64,000 nt of DNA. Origin: Solen grandis (Eukaryota; Mollusca; Bivalvia; Adapedonta; Solenidae). The stretch covers positions 21,698,110-21,762,109 of the forward strand of contig CM037777.1 of assembly GCA_021229015.1 (NCBI GenBank). The letters are read 5' to 3'. The notes under the pieces were generated by a model. The model searched no databases and was not told the origin of the DNA. It saw only the letters and a list, made by a program, of their open reading frames with translations. Of the stretch, positions 1 to 12,082 are shown one piece after another. Every line of letters starts with the position of its first letter. The first letter of the stretch is position 1. The position numbers and the translations under genes are program-made.

Positions 1-640
1 CGAGATCTTAAGGACATGGGACAAATCAGCACATAGATTTGAGCGAGCACTAGACTATGTCCATAAGTTTGCATTATTGATTTAATGATTTCCTGCATGG
101 TATTTAAGTTCATATTTTCAAGAACCTGTTCAATAAAGAGGACAGGACAAAATCACACGCACGAAACTTAAACCATAATATTTTGAATAGTATCCAATAT
201 GGTTAAGATTTAGTCCTTCTTAATAATAATAATAATGTATCACAGCTGTTTATATTGTTTGACATGCATGCAAATCAGTTAGCATCAGTTTAGCGCAAAA
301 AAAAAAAAAAGAAAAAAAAATGTTTACAGTTGAGACAAAATACTGAACAAGCAACAATGTTGTTCTTTTAAAAATAGAAGCTCAGATTATCCAAATTCCT
401 GATTCAAATTAATAAATTAATTAATACACATATTTTAATCAGTTACCTAATATATATTAATTGGGACGACAATAAAAAAGCTTGTGCAATTTTCAAAGTT
501 TTATTTATTGATGAGAAAATAGATATGAAATTTTTCTCTATTTCTCTCTTTTGATACTTTCTTAATACTCTAAATATCATCTGCAGCATGTGTTCTTTGG
601 GTTAATGCAAAACTTGAAAAAAAAATCCTGATAATTTTGT
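1..640. other. AT-rich DNA, no gene seen
   Basis: Contains A-runs near 297-319 and AT-rich sequence, but no open frame with coding character and no convincing splice-site pair. The last part, from about 640, is the left flank of the repeat that hosts the element at 719-4868. Confidence 0.5.
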
Positions 641-718
641 ATCAATAAACAATTGTTGCAAACAAATATGGTACATTTGTAAAGTACTTGATATCAGTAA
701 ACTGCTGTTATCATTTGT

Positions 719-3700
719 TAGGACTTTCTGCCCTTTCAGCAGAAAGTCCTATTGGGTTTGTCTTGTTTTTTAGGACTTTCTGCCCATTCGGCAGAAAGTC
801 CTATTGGGTTTGTTCTGTTTTTTATTCTTCTTTTTCTTATTATTATTCTTTTTTCCTTCCTCTTATATTTGTGTTAATTTCGATGTGTTGCCAAATGCCC
901 AGAACAATGAAAATTTTATGGCATATATTTCAAACCATGAGCTTTCGAATGCAATGAATTTCATATCCATATAACAGATTTGACGTCAGGTGAAAAAGTT
1001 TGTATGCCGTCTACAGCCATTAACTCTGGACCAATTTTCATCAAAATTTAACAGAATGTGTATGTTAGGCTCTAATTGTGCATCCCAGTGTCCATTTTTC
1101 AAAATGCGAAAAAGCAATGGTTCTATGGCGAATCCAAGATTCGAACCATTGACCAAATTTCAAATGCGTATAAAATCGCTTCCAGATGAGCTAGAAAGCT
1201 GATATTTGGACTGAATATAAGTCTCCAGATCTTCTTTACATTCTGAGAAGATGAATGTCATATGACATCACATGACACCATAATGCTAAAAAAACGTTAG
1301 TATTAAAACTAAATGACTTTTAAGCCCTGTAGGCTATATTTTTGTATGATTTGCTTGAAATTTTGACTGAAAATGCAGTATTAGATTCTATGGAGCCATG
1401 TCACTTCCCTTTCCGGAAAATCCCCAAGGTCAAGGTCATTTTATCAATTGTCGGGTTTTTCTTCATCCTTAAATATTTCAAAAACAGTAAATATCCTATC
1501 GAGACACTATGCATATAATTTGTAGTGTTTAGAAAGACCTTTCAGATGATATTTAGTTTTTGATGATCATGGTTAAATTGGTTGAGTTATGGCAGACAAA
1601 CAAATATTTGGTAACCCTCAGTGTGTTTAACAGTTTATATCTCGAACACCTTTGATTTTCGAAAATATGAATATTATTTGTAGAGCAATGTTTGGCTGTT
1701 CTATTGATGCTTAAAGTTTAATGATTGGCCTAAGATTGATGGAGTAATTGAAAAAAAACAACGAAATTTGTGCATATAGCTTTGGTGATTTTTGCAGATG
1801 TTTAAGAGCTTGTATCTCAAAAAATATTGAAAATAATTTTCCTATACATAAAGCGTGTGAAATGTAGAGAATTTTCAGACAAGTATTTCGGTATCAAAAT
1901 TTTTGAAATTGATCAAAGTATAAGGAAGTTACATAAGATTTAAAATTAAAATTTAGCATTTTAACTTTCGCTTTCACCATAATTGAAGCATTTTCGGAAA
2001 ATGTAAGTTTACAGATATGTATTAGTCATATAAATTGCAAAATAAACTTTTTACTTATATCATATTGAAAGTTTTGACACATGTCATTTAGACCGTTGTT
2101 GAAACATTGCAATTTCCAGACTTTATTGTTGCATCAATCCATAAATGTTGTACAAGCTATATTCCAAATTTATGATAAATGATAAGCTATGTGAAAATAT
2201 ATGGTATAGTACAATGTAATTTAATTGCCAGCTTGCCATACCATGAGCGTATATAAGAGTAGATGTTTGAAACAAAATGATCAACATATGTCATTTGTTC
2301 AAGATGCTGCAAGCTAATTTGTCGTTGGCTAAAAGTGCCAAATGAAGGAACTTTGTGTAATAGTTGTCTCGACAGTATGTACAAGCGTTATTGAAATTTA
2401 ACTCACGAGGCTACACAATTCCATTGCAAGGTAGCATTTACGATTTTATTTCCGCGGCTGTACATGAAAATAAAACAAAAAAACTTTGATATGCAGAATT
2501 AAGAGGTTTAAGTTTAATTGCTTATATTTTGAAAACCTACAAAACTAGACCTAAATATGCTACAATTGAATTGTAGGGATTTTCAGACATTTATTTTGGT
2601 ACCTAGAATATTAAATTTGGTCAAGTTATAAGAAAGCGATGACAAAATAAAGATTAATTTATTTTTGCCATATGGCTTATTTCACAAAGTTCATGCATGA
2701 GAAGTCCATACGAAAAAAAAAGTAAAAAGTGGGGAATTTAATACATATTCTTTCTAACAGTATTAATCTTTATATTTGACAATGTTAGCAGAAAGTCCTA
2801 TCATTTGTATCAACAAATGAAATCTAGTTATTCTTATTCTTCTTCTTCTTATTATTATTATTCTTTTTTCTTCCTCTTATATTTGTGCTATTTTCGATGT
2901 GTTGCCATTGGCCCAGAACAATGAAAATTTTATGGTATATATTTCAAACCATGAGCTTTGGGATAAAATGAATTGCATATTCATATGACGTCATATTATA
3001 AACGTCAGATTTGACGTCGGTGAAAAAGTTTGCACGTGGTCTACAGCCATTATTTTCATCAAAATTTCACAGAATGTGTATGTTACACTCTTGTTGTGCA
3101 TCTCGATGTCCGTTTTTCCAAATTCAAAAAGGTAAAGGTTTTATGGCGAATCCAAGATTCGAAACATTGACATCAACTTTCAAATACCTATAAAATCGCT
3201 TCCAGATGAGTTAAAAAGGTGATATTTGGACAGATTATAAGTCTCCAAGTGTGCTTTACATTCTATGAATATGTACGTCATATCTATGCGTTAATTTAAA
3301 TATGTTTGTAGGACCACGGAAATTTAATGGCATTATACATCAATCCATGAGCTTTTGATGCAATGTATTTCATATTAATGTGACATCATATAATGTTAGA
3401 TCTGACGTCAGGACAAAAAGGTTTTACGCGGTCTACAGCCGTTATTTCCAAACCGATTTTCATCAAAAGTTCATAGAATGTATATTTTACTTTCTAGTTG
3501 TGTAATCCGGTGTCCGGTTTTCCATATTCAAGAGGGCAATGGTTCTATGACGAATCCAAGATTAAAACCATTGACGTCAAATTTCAAGTACATATAAAAT
3601 TGCTTCCAGATGGGCTAGAAAGCTGATATTTGGACTGAATATTAGTCTTTATGACTTCTTTCAATTCTGTGAGACAGAATGTCATTTGACATCATATGAC

Positions 3701-4868
3701 ATCTTAAGGTCAAAAAGAATTTCTTATGCCTACGCGTAAATTTCTATATGTTGCAAAGGTTCCAGGGGAATTAAAAATTTATTGCATATATTTCAGATAC
3801 TGAATATTTCATTTCATTTATTGTCTTATGCTTTGAAGTCATATGACGTCAAACTTAATGTTGTCTACAAAAGTTTGTTCACGGTCTACAGCCATTATTT
3901 TCGGACCGATTTTCATCCATTTTTCACAGAATATGTAAGTTTCATTATAGTTATGCATCCAGGTGTCCGTTTTTCCAAATTCATAAAGGCAAAGGTTTCA
4001 TGGTGAATCCAATATTCGAGCCATTCATTTTAAATTTCAAATACACATCAAATACACATAACATCGCTTCTGGATCACAGGGGTTTGGCACGAAGCCCCC
4101 CCTTCGGCAACCTGTGTTGGATGAGTAAAAGCTGATATTTGGATGAATATAATATTCTATGTCTTTTCACATTTGGTAGATAATGTCCTGAGTTTATGTG
4201 TCGTTACAAGTCCTTAACATTTTTTTTTACTGAAATTAAACATTTTTTACGGCCTATAGGCCTTATATTTTGTTTAATTAGCATGAAATTGAAAGTGTAG
4301 CATTAGATACTATAGCGTAATGTTACTTCCGTTTCCAGAGAAAGCAATGGTCAAGGTCATATATCAATTTTTTTCTTTGGCCTTAAATATCTCTAAAACA
4401 ATAAATACTCATCCAGACACTATAGAATATAATTTGTAGTGCTTTGAAAGATCTTTCAGCTTTTAATGATAAAAAAAACAGAAATTGTGTTAGCCTAAAT
4501 GTGTTTCAGTCTATATCTTTAAAAATTTGATTTTCGAAAATATGAATATGAATATTATTTGTAGAGCAATGCTTGGTTGTTCTTTTGGTGCTTTAAGTAT
4601 TACGATTCACCTAAAAGTCATGGAGTAATGCAAAAAACAAAATTTGTTTATGTTATTTTAGGACATACCCAAATATATTGCAATTGAATTAAATGGATAT
4701 TAAAGACATTTATTTTGGTAACTATATTACTTAAATTGGTCATTTTGTAAGAAAGTAATGTCAAAATAAGAACTGATGTTTAGTTAATTTTGCCATACGA
4801 TATAAAGCTCTTACGTTTGACAAATTTAGCAGAAAGTCCTATCATTCGTATCAATGAATGAAATCTAG
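719..4868 (+). mobile_element. Helitron/Helentron-like nonautonomous element, tandem copy with two tails
   Basis: The 5' end carries a strong hairpin, AGGACTTTCTGCC pairing with GGCAGAAAGTCCT, present twice in tandem (719-751 and 771-802, period 52). GCAGAAAGTCCTA recurs near the 3' end at 2788-2800 and 4829-4841. Each time it is followed by a second hairpin (2801-2820 and 4842-4861) and AATCTAG. The first copy ends at CTAG 2824-2827 and the second at CTAG 4865-4868. A 5' motif repeated inverted just inside a 3' terminal hairpin, with a CTRR end, is the layout described for Helentrons and related Helitrons. No Rep/helicase coding is visible, so the element would be nonautonomous. The second copy lacks its own head. 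Body units sharing the motif GGTCTACAGCC or a close variant recur near 1008, 3038, 3430 and 3888. Confidence 0.6.
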
Positions 4869-5300
4869 TTTTTATAGCGATTACTAACATTACGATAATA
4901 AAATAAATAAAAATATATTTATAAATATTTATAAATCATCTTCATGAAGAAAGAATTGTTCTCTCATTTCATATGCTAAACGATGGTCTCCTCTACAAAG
5001 TGAGACGGCGGAATCCGTCACTTTTTCAGGGGACCAACATTTAGTTTGTTCCCATTTCGTGTAGCTTGCTATGTTTATTTCCATCGTTTATATCAGATGA
5101 ACACACGATTAACCAGTTTTACGTGATGGTAAATATAATAAAACAACATAATGCTTTTGCATATTGCTGAACCTGCACAGGTGAATCAAATAAGCTATCG
5201 CACATCGCAGATTGTATATCATATATCGCTTGTATTTCAATTGTAGTTTTTGACAACTAATGCGATAGCACCACTGTAACAAACTAAAACAGAATTTGGG
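4869..5300 (+). repeat. Older dispersed repeat, right half of the host of the 719-4868 insertion
   Basis: This segment aligns by eye with 32342-32820, sharing TAGCTTGCTATGTTTATTT and a TTTTTGACAACT.ATGC end. The matching left half is 640-719. A related inverted piece lies at 25105-25330. No coding potential is seen. Confidence 0.55.
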
Positions 5301-5592
5301 TATGAACAAGGTATGTGCCAGATGTGCCAGTCCGAAAAAAATAAAATCCAAAGTGTCTATACCTCTTATTACATTATTGTTATTTTAACATTGATGTCAT
5401 AACGCCATTTCAACTGCACTGCACATCTGACAGTGAGTTTGTTTGAACTGTCATTACTTTGAATGTAAACTCGCAATATATTGTGTAATGTTCACTATAT
5501 TAGTACGGTAATTACAGAGATACATTTCTGCAATGAATACCTGACTTATTTTAATTCTATTGTAGGTGTCCACAAACTTTTTGGACACACCT

Positions 5593-6120
5593 TGCAAGTT
5601 TATGTAAATCATATGACCCCTGGAGTGGGACCAATTTTGACCCCTGGGTCATGATTTGAACAAACTTTGTAGAGGTGCACTAGGCCCTGTTACATACCAA
5701 ATATCTAAACTTCAGGCCTTGTGGTTTCTGACAACAGATTTATCTGGTTTTTCCTATTTAAGTTTATGTAAAATCAAGTGATCCCTGGGGAAGGGCCAAT
5801 TTTGACCCTAGGGTCATGATTTGAACAAACATGGTAGAGGTCCATAAGACAATGTCACACTCCAAATATCTAAGCTATAGATTTCACTTTAAAAATCTAT
5901 TTTTAGCTCCTGTGACCGAGATATTCAATGGACCAGAACCATTTGAACAACTTTGCTAGAGCTTCATGCAAGGAAAAGCAAGTTTCATTAAATTTGGCCC
6001 AGTGGTTTCATAGAAGATGTCTTTTGAAACAATTATGGACCACTGGCAATGGATGGACTACAGACAGTCATTTATCCTTAAAGCTCACATGAGCACTATG
6101 TGCTCAGGTGAGCTAAAAAT
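5593..6120 (+). mobile_element. Family A tandem-unit element, 5'-truncated
   Basis: Two to three body units contain GACCCCTGG and AAATATCTAA. The tail is a family A hairpin (GAGCAC/GTGCTC) ending in AGGTGAGC TAAAAAT at 6114-6120. The AACAAGAG head is missing. A separate hairpin, GTGTCC/GGACAC, lies immediately upstream at 5567-5592. Confidence 0.6.
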
Positions 6121-6863
6121 TAAAAATAATGCATATAATATCTTTTTTTTTATTAAATATCATTTATTAATGTTTGTCACAGGTCAACAGCATCAAGATG
6201 ACAATAAATGTTTATTGTGAATCTTATCTTTCATTCATTGTAACATATAGAACATAGGGTTTTGATAGTTTGGTAGTTAATAACATTTTTTAATTATCTT
6301 ACCATACTAAATTTTTTTGAATTCTGTATTGCTTAACACATTTGCCCACATAAAGTCCATAATTCAACAGCATACAGATTCTCTATTATCAAACACATGA
6401 TAAAATGATGTTTCTAACTAAAATACAATTTTTTCCAAAATCATATTCCTCACCATTATATACATGTCCGGTTACGCCAGATCACAGTTATTCTGACAAA
6501 GCTTGCTTCCATGCTTCCCTAATGTACTTTACATCACTCACAAAAATAAAACTAATTCCAAATTTATATCATGTACATTTATATCAATTTTCATGATTAT
6601 ATGACCCATTCCTAAGCTTCATATTTAATAAAGAAAACATAACTTTTTTTTTGAGATGCCTTTATGGGTATCCCCATAAAATTTCCCTGTAACAGTTAAA
6701 GCAGTGGCCCGTGAACTTCTGATATTAATATACATGCATAAAAACACTTGCATGCATATTAATTTTATGAAGTTTCATCTATAGTTTATAGTCCCCTCCG
6801 GTGTAAACACCGGTACGGGACTAAAAACATTTGTATAAAGTTACCCAAGGAACACCTGTGTCA
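6121..6863 (+). repeat. Non-coding stretch ending in a family D tail
   Basis: No gene is visible. At 6790-6828 a hairpin (GTCCC/GGGAC with inner CCGGTGT/ACACCGG) is followed by TAAAAAC. The same kind of tail occurs at 9592-9630. No matching head is apparent. Confidence 0.45.
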
Positions 6864-8355
6864 AACAAGAGGGTCAAGATGGCCCTTAATTACTCACCTG
6901 AGAAAGATGTTTGCTTATGAAATAAAGATGCTAGAGTATAAACAAAGTAAAGTCGGGCTTTTTTTATAGTGAAAGGGGCATAACTCCTAATTTAAGTAGC
7001 CAATATCAGTCATAATTGATCTCGATTGCGAGCTTATGGTCATAAACATTGTCTTAAAGTTTGAAGATTTTTTTTTTTTTTTTAAAAATGAAGAAACTAG
7101 TGTGTAAACAATGTGAAATCTGGCATTTTTTATAATAAAAGCGACATGATTCCTGACCTAATTGGCCAATCTCAGCCAAAATCAAACTAGATCGAAAGAT
7201 TATGGTCATAAACATTGTCTTAAAGTTTAACAAGAGGGCCAAGATGGCCCTTGATCGCTCACCTGAGAAAGATGATTGCTTAAGAAATAAAGATGCTAGA
7301 GTGTTAACAAAGTGAAATCTGGCTTTTTTATGGTGAAAAGGCATAACTCCTAAATTAACTAGTCACTATCAGTTATAATTGAACCCGATTGCGAGATTAT
7401 GGGCATAAACATTGTCTTAAAGTTTAAAAAAGATTGTTGAAAAAAATGAAAATGGTAAAGAGTGAACAAAGTGAAATTTTGCATTTTTGTATTAAAAGGG
7501 GCATAACTCCTGACCTAATTGGCCCATCTCAGCCACAATTGAACTCAATTTGGACATAATTGTCATTAACAATGTCATAAAAAGATGATTGCTAAAAAAA
7601 TGAAGATGCTAGAGTGTAAACAAAGTGAAATCTGGCATTTTTTTAATATTAAAAGGGGCTTAACTCCTGACCTTATTGACCCATCTCAGTCATATTAAAA
7701 CTCAATGGAGACATGGTCATAAGCATTGCCATAAAGTTTGAAGAAGATTGCTCAAAAGATGAAGATGCTAGAGTGTAAACAAACTGAAATTTGGCATTTT
7801 TTTATATTAAAAGGGGCTAAACTCCTGACCTAATTGACCAATCTCAGCCATATTCAAACTCAATCGAGACATTATGGTCATAAGCACTGCCATAAAGTTT
7901 TAAGATGTTTGCTCAAAAGATGAAGATGCTAGAATGTAAACAAAGTGAAATATGGCATTTCTTTAATATCAAAAGGGGCGTAACTCCTGACCTAATACGC
8001 CCATCTCAGCCACAATTGAACTTAATTAAAAAAATTGAGACATTATGGTCATAAGCATTGCCATAAAGTTTGAAGATGATTGCTCAAAAGATGAAGATGC
8101 TAGAGTGTAAACAACATGAAATCTGGCATTTTTTGAATATTAAAAGGGGCATAACTCCTGACCTAATTGTCCGATCTCAGTCATAATCAAAGTCAATCGA
8201 GACATTATGGCCATAAACATTGTTTTAAAGTCTGAAGATGATTGCTTAAGAAATAAAGGTGTAAACACTAAAATTGTTGACGCCGCATGACGGACGACGG
8301 ACACTCACAGGATCACAATAGCTCACCCTGAGCTTTGCTCAGGTGAGCTAAAAAT
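6864..8355 (+). mobile_element. Family A element with tandem units and two heads
   Basis: The head is AACAAGAGGGTCAAGATGGC followed by a CTCACCTGAG motif. A second complete head begins at 7229. The interior is about eight units of roughly 160 bp, each containing a version of GGGGCATAACTCCTGACC. A GACGGACGACGGAC stretch at about 8289-8301 precedes a hairpin tail ending AGGTGAGC TAAAAAT at 8349-8355. CTCACCTGAG at the head is the inverse of CTCAGGTGAG at the tail. No protein is encoded. Confidence 0.7.
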
Positions 8356-8956
8356 GATTGTTTAAAAAATGAAGATGGTAGAGAGTAAAGTGAAATCTTG
8401 CATTTTTTTTATATTAAAAGGGGCATTACTCCTGACCTAATACGCCCATCTCAGCCACAATTGAACTTAATTAAGACAATATCGTCATAAACAATGTCAT
8501 AAAGTTTGAAGATAATTGCACAAAAGATAAAAAAAAGTGAAATCAGGTTTTGGACATAACTCCTGACCTAATAGACCGATCTCAGCCAAATTCAAACTCA
8601 ATCGAGACAATATGGTCATTATCAATGTCTTTAAGTTTGAAGATGATTGCTCACAAGACGAGTGTAAACAATGTGAAATCTGGCATTTTTTATAATAAAA
8701 GGGACATAAAAGTGAAATCTTGCATTTTTTTATATTAAAAGGGACATAACTCCTGACCTAATTGGACCATTTCAACCATATTCGAACTCAATTGAGACAT
8801 TATGGTCATAAACATTGTCATAAAGTTTGGAGATGATTGCTAAAAAGATGAAGATGCTAGAGTGTAAACAAAGTGAAATCAGGCATTTTTATTTATTAAA
8901 AGGGGCAAAACTCCTTACCTAATCGATCGATCTCAACCATAATCGAACTCAATTGA
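8356..8956 (+). repeat. More family A tandem units beyond the tail
   Basis: Three to four further units of the same roughly 160-bp repeat (CATAACTCCTGACCTAAT, GAAGATGATTGCT) continue past the tail at 8355. They stop where the next head starts at 8957. No terminal hairpin closes them. Confidence 0.65.
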
Positions 8957-9630
8957 AACAAAAGAGTGCCAGTGATGCCACAATATATGCCGCCACAAAA
9001 ATATAAAGACCAAGAGGGGTCTTTTAATTATTGCTTTTAACATTTCTGTAAGCATAAGCTCATAATGAAGTCTGGGAGACCAATTAATTTAGCTGAACAG
9101 AGATAGAACCCTAAAAATGCTTCCAATATGACAGTAGGTCAAATAGCAGTATCAATATGAATCCTTTTTTCTTTCTCCGCATAACTCTTGCAAAAGTCAC
9201 TGTACCAGAAAATCCCTGCTTTATGCACTTTTACCTGTTTAGAAACTTGAGTTGTGTTTTCAACAGACCATGTTTAGAAAGGCATAACTATTGCAAATAT
9301 TGATGAACATCAAAATCCCTTTGTGCATATCTATCCAGTACAGAAATGACATTGCCCAAGTTTTGAAAAGATTAGGTCAGAAACATGCAAGAAATTGCAT
9401 TCACAAAGCTGAAATATCAATCAGGTAAGGAGGCGAAGTTTCAAGGGACAAAAATCTTGCCATCTATTCATATATCAAGTTTCATAATAATATCTTAAAC
9501 ATTCTTTAAGTTATTTCGGGATCCAGATTTTTGGACATCTGAACAGACAGTAGGTTGGACGGACGGACGGACGGACAGAGGGCAAACCTATGGTCCCCTC
9601 CAATGTAAATACCAGTATGGGACTAAAAAG
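8957..9630 (+). mobile_element. Element with a family C head and a family D tail
   Basis: The head (AACAAAAGAGTGCCAGTGAT, then ATGCCGCC) matches the element at 19512, and the body also matches it, including GACCAATTAATTTAGCTGAA. The tail differs. A GACGGACGGACGG run at about 9556-9577 precedes a GTCCC/GGGAC hairpin and TAAAAAG (9624-9630), like the tail at 6790-6828 rather than the family C tail at 20690-20716. Confidence 0.55.
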
Positions 9631-9927
9631 CAAAATCCTGGAGGCAGGGTTTGTTGCAAATGCACAATGAAACATCAATCTATTTTGTACATTATTAAAG
9701 ACATACGTGCACAATGCAGTTATTTTCTACATAGACAAAGAAGGAATATAAAAACTAGCCATGATAATTATCTAAAACTTTGCACGATTATAGAGAATTA
9801 CATTAGAAACTAATTTATGGGGGAAAAAATGGGAGTCACCGATATACTTTTTGAGTTATCTGCCCCTGAAAATGAGTTTTTTGCTTTTTTATGTCATTTT
9901 CAAGGGCATCTAAAAGACTATCATTAC
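9631..9927. other. Non-repetitive DNA beside the - strand exons
   Basis: Lies between the TAAAAAG tail at 9630 and the exon at 9928. It is probably intronic for the - strand gene. No further exon with usable splice sites was seen. Confidence 0.35.
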
Positions 9928-10133
9928 AGCTGCTTCTTTATCATTAACTGTTTTATCAACCTCTCTGACACCTTTCGAAGCTGATAATTGATTAACCACT
10001 GAGACTGCATATTTTAGGCCATTTCTAATGACTTGTTCCAGAGTTATCGAGCAGAAACTAAAGTTTGACGCCACCTGCACGCCAAACGACATACCCCAAT
10101 CTAATAGCTCTCTGAGGATTTCATCTCGGCAAG
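9928..10133 (-). CDS. Candidate internal exon of an unrecognised - strand gene (most 3' seen)
   Basis: Read on the - strand, the exon follows an acceptor TATATGTTTTAG, starts with two bases completing a codon, and gives 68 open codons beginning CRDEILRELLDWGMSF. It ends at GCAGCT before a donor GTAATG. Its entry phase matches the exit of the exon at 10237-10444 across a 103-bp intron. The residues are mixed and helix-like (EILRELLDWG, TLEQVIRNGLKYAVSVV), unlike the low-complexity translations of nearby repeats. I do not recognise the family. The exon could end a few bases later, and no exon further 3' was found. That it is an exon is inferred from splice sites and phase. Confidence 0.55.
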
Positions 10134-10236
10134 CTAAAACATATACAACAGACCAAGTCATTATTAAAAAATAGTACTTCTTAAAACAAAAGCACCTCTA
10201 CAGGAAAGATGAGCTATCTACATATTTACAAGGTAC

Positions 10237-10444
10237 TGAGAAAGGTCAAAATATCATACTGTGAGTCCATATCCTCTGGTAGTTCTGGCAACTCCAACTT
10301 CACATCAAGGGAATCGACTCTGCCCTGTACCAGTCCACCAAACAGTGATTCAGAGGTTGTCTTCTCATGGTTGTCAGCAAGGAACCCCACTACGCTGAAG
10401 AACCCAGTACCAGCTAGGCCAATGCCAGGCAACTTATTACAGAT
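10237..10444 (-). CDS. Candidate internal exon of an unrecognised - strand gene
   Basis: On the - strand the acceptor CTTCTGCTGCAG is followed by 69 open codons plus one base. The translation begins ICNKLPGIGLAGTGFF and contains LFGGLVQGRVDSLDVKLEL. The donor that fits the next exon's phase is CTCA|GTACCT, ending the exon at 10237. A better-looking donor, CA|GTATGA at 10260, would break the frame with the exon at 9928-10133. Both the 3' neighbour (103 bp away) and the 49-bp exon at 23133-23181 are phase-compatible. It is a soluble-looking segment with no signal peptide or clear membrane span. The family is not recognised. Confidence 0.58.
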
Positions 10445-10747
10445 CTGCAGCAGAAGTAATATACACACTGTTTATATCATTGTTTAATGAGACTGCTACT
10501 ATGATCCATAAAAACTGAATAAAAATATTTAACATATATAACTATATTGACATTGTATCACACGTCACACAGTTATTACTAAAACATACATACATTCATA
10601 TATGATTTGTTGAGCTATTTAAAACTCTGGCATTTTAAACAATGTTTAAATGACATGGATACTTCTCAACAACAGTTTGTTATGTTAACCTTAAAAGATC
10701 TACTCTGAGAATTGAAATGGCTGAAAATTAAGATCAAATTGCTTACA

Positions 10748-11135
10748 AACTAGAAATGCGTCCATAGGACAAAGATGCCCCTGCAATTTTGTTCATTCAA
10801 TTTGTATTTTTCAGTAAAATTATGATGAGAAACTTGAGATATAAAAGAAGATAATTTTAAGATAAAATGAGTGCTGTGACCCTGACCTCAACCAATTGAG
10901 GTGACCTTGACATTCAAGCTAGCGACCTGGTTCTGGTTTTGTCCTAAGGTTCTCTTGAGCTAAGTTATTTCAAACCACAAGATACAGCTGGGGCACATGG
11001 AGAGGTGTAACCTCATAATTATGCCCATCACAATTTCATGGCAGGGACATTAAAAAAACAGCTCATGATGTACTGTCCTAAGGATCATTTGTGTTAAGTT
11101 ATTTCAAAACTCAACCATACACACCCTGTAGAAAT
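10748..11135 (+). mobile_element. Family E-type head with tandem units, interrupted
   Basis: The head AACTAGAAATGCGTCCATAG contains the stem GTCC/GGAC and then GCCCCTGCA, and resembles the head at 52357. The following units carry GTGACC, TTGACATTCAAGCTAG and GTCCTAAGG. The same units recur at about 15140-15890, so the two stretches may be one element split by later insertions. Confidence 0.5.
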
Positions 11136-11330
11136 GTTCACCATGGTTAACCAATGGTCTCTATGTGTTTTATGGAAAAACATTAATTAACATGGTTTAC
11201 CATCAAATTCATGGGCCATGGTAAACCATGGTTAAAACAATGCTATCATTTGGTCCAGGCCATGGTTAAACAGGGGGTCTACTATGGAAGAAACAGAACC
11301 ATGGTAAACCACTGGTCCAACCATGAACAT
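11136..11330. repeat. Foldback repeat rich in ACCATGGT
   Basis: About 195 bp with many versions of the palindromes ACCATGGT and GGTTTACCAT, so either strand can fold on itself. It sits inside the tandem-unit element that begins at 10748. A related copy lies at 14980-15115. It looks like a MITE, but the boundaries are approximate and no target duplication was identified. Confidence 0.5.
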
Positions 11331-12080
11331 TGTCAGTCATAAGAATTATGCAGCCATGTTTTTTTCTTTTCTTTATCTGATTTAATCTTAAGCAAATATA
11401 AAATTCACCTCACCATATTCTTTACATATATTTGAAAATGACCTGGCAATTCAGTTTTATTTTTGTAACTACCAATAATTTTTTGGGTAACCATTTTCAA
11501 CTGAACACAAACTGGTTCTGAGATTATTTTTTTTTTTATTTTTATTTTTTTGGGGGGGAGGGGGGAAATATGTGGTGAGTGAAAACAAATGATATTTGAT
11601 TGATGTAACATATATTTTGTCAGTCAAATATCTTTTGAAGATGCATTTGAAGATGTTACAGTTTTATTGATAAATTTCTGAAAAAAAAACACCAAAAAAA
11701 CAACACTTGAAGTGTTATTACAGTTGTTCACTGCACACTGGCAGTTTTTAGTTGTGTGTACAACTAAAGTACCTACATTCTGAGCATCCATTTCATTTAT
11801 TTGAAAATCGAATAACCTCTCAATTATGTATGAATGATCGAATAATTGAACAATATTATACAACACAGGAATGCTGAGATTCATCTAAATTACTAAGTGT
11901 TGCAAAACTCAATTTTGAGTATAAATAAATATCTAAGGGCACAAAAATTGTGAACTTATTTCTCTATGTTGTTGCGTAACTGTTACTTTACCATGGGGAG
12001 GAATATAATTTCTTTTGAATGCAAAGGTGGCTCGAAGGTGAACTTGGATTGTGGACGTGCAGGTTTCTGTCATTTAGTGA
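11331..12080. other. AT-rich non-coding stretch
   Basis: T and G runs at about 11526-11567 and AT-rich DNA. The open frames here are short and composed of low-complexity residues. No gene is supported. Confidence 0.4.
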
Positions 12081-12082
12081 TA

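Noticed and set aside
711..2827. Classic Helitron boundaries A|TC...CTAG|T for the first copy
   Set aside because: The TCATTTG at 711 fits the classic rule, but the paralogous empty site at 32330-32345 also contains TATTTGTT there, so those bases belong to the flank.
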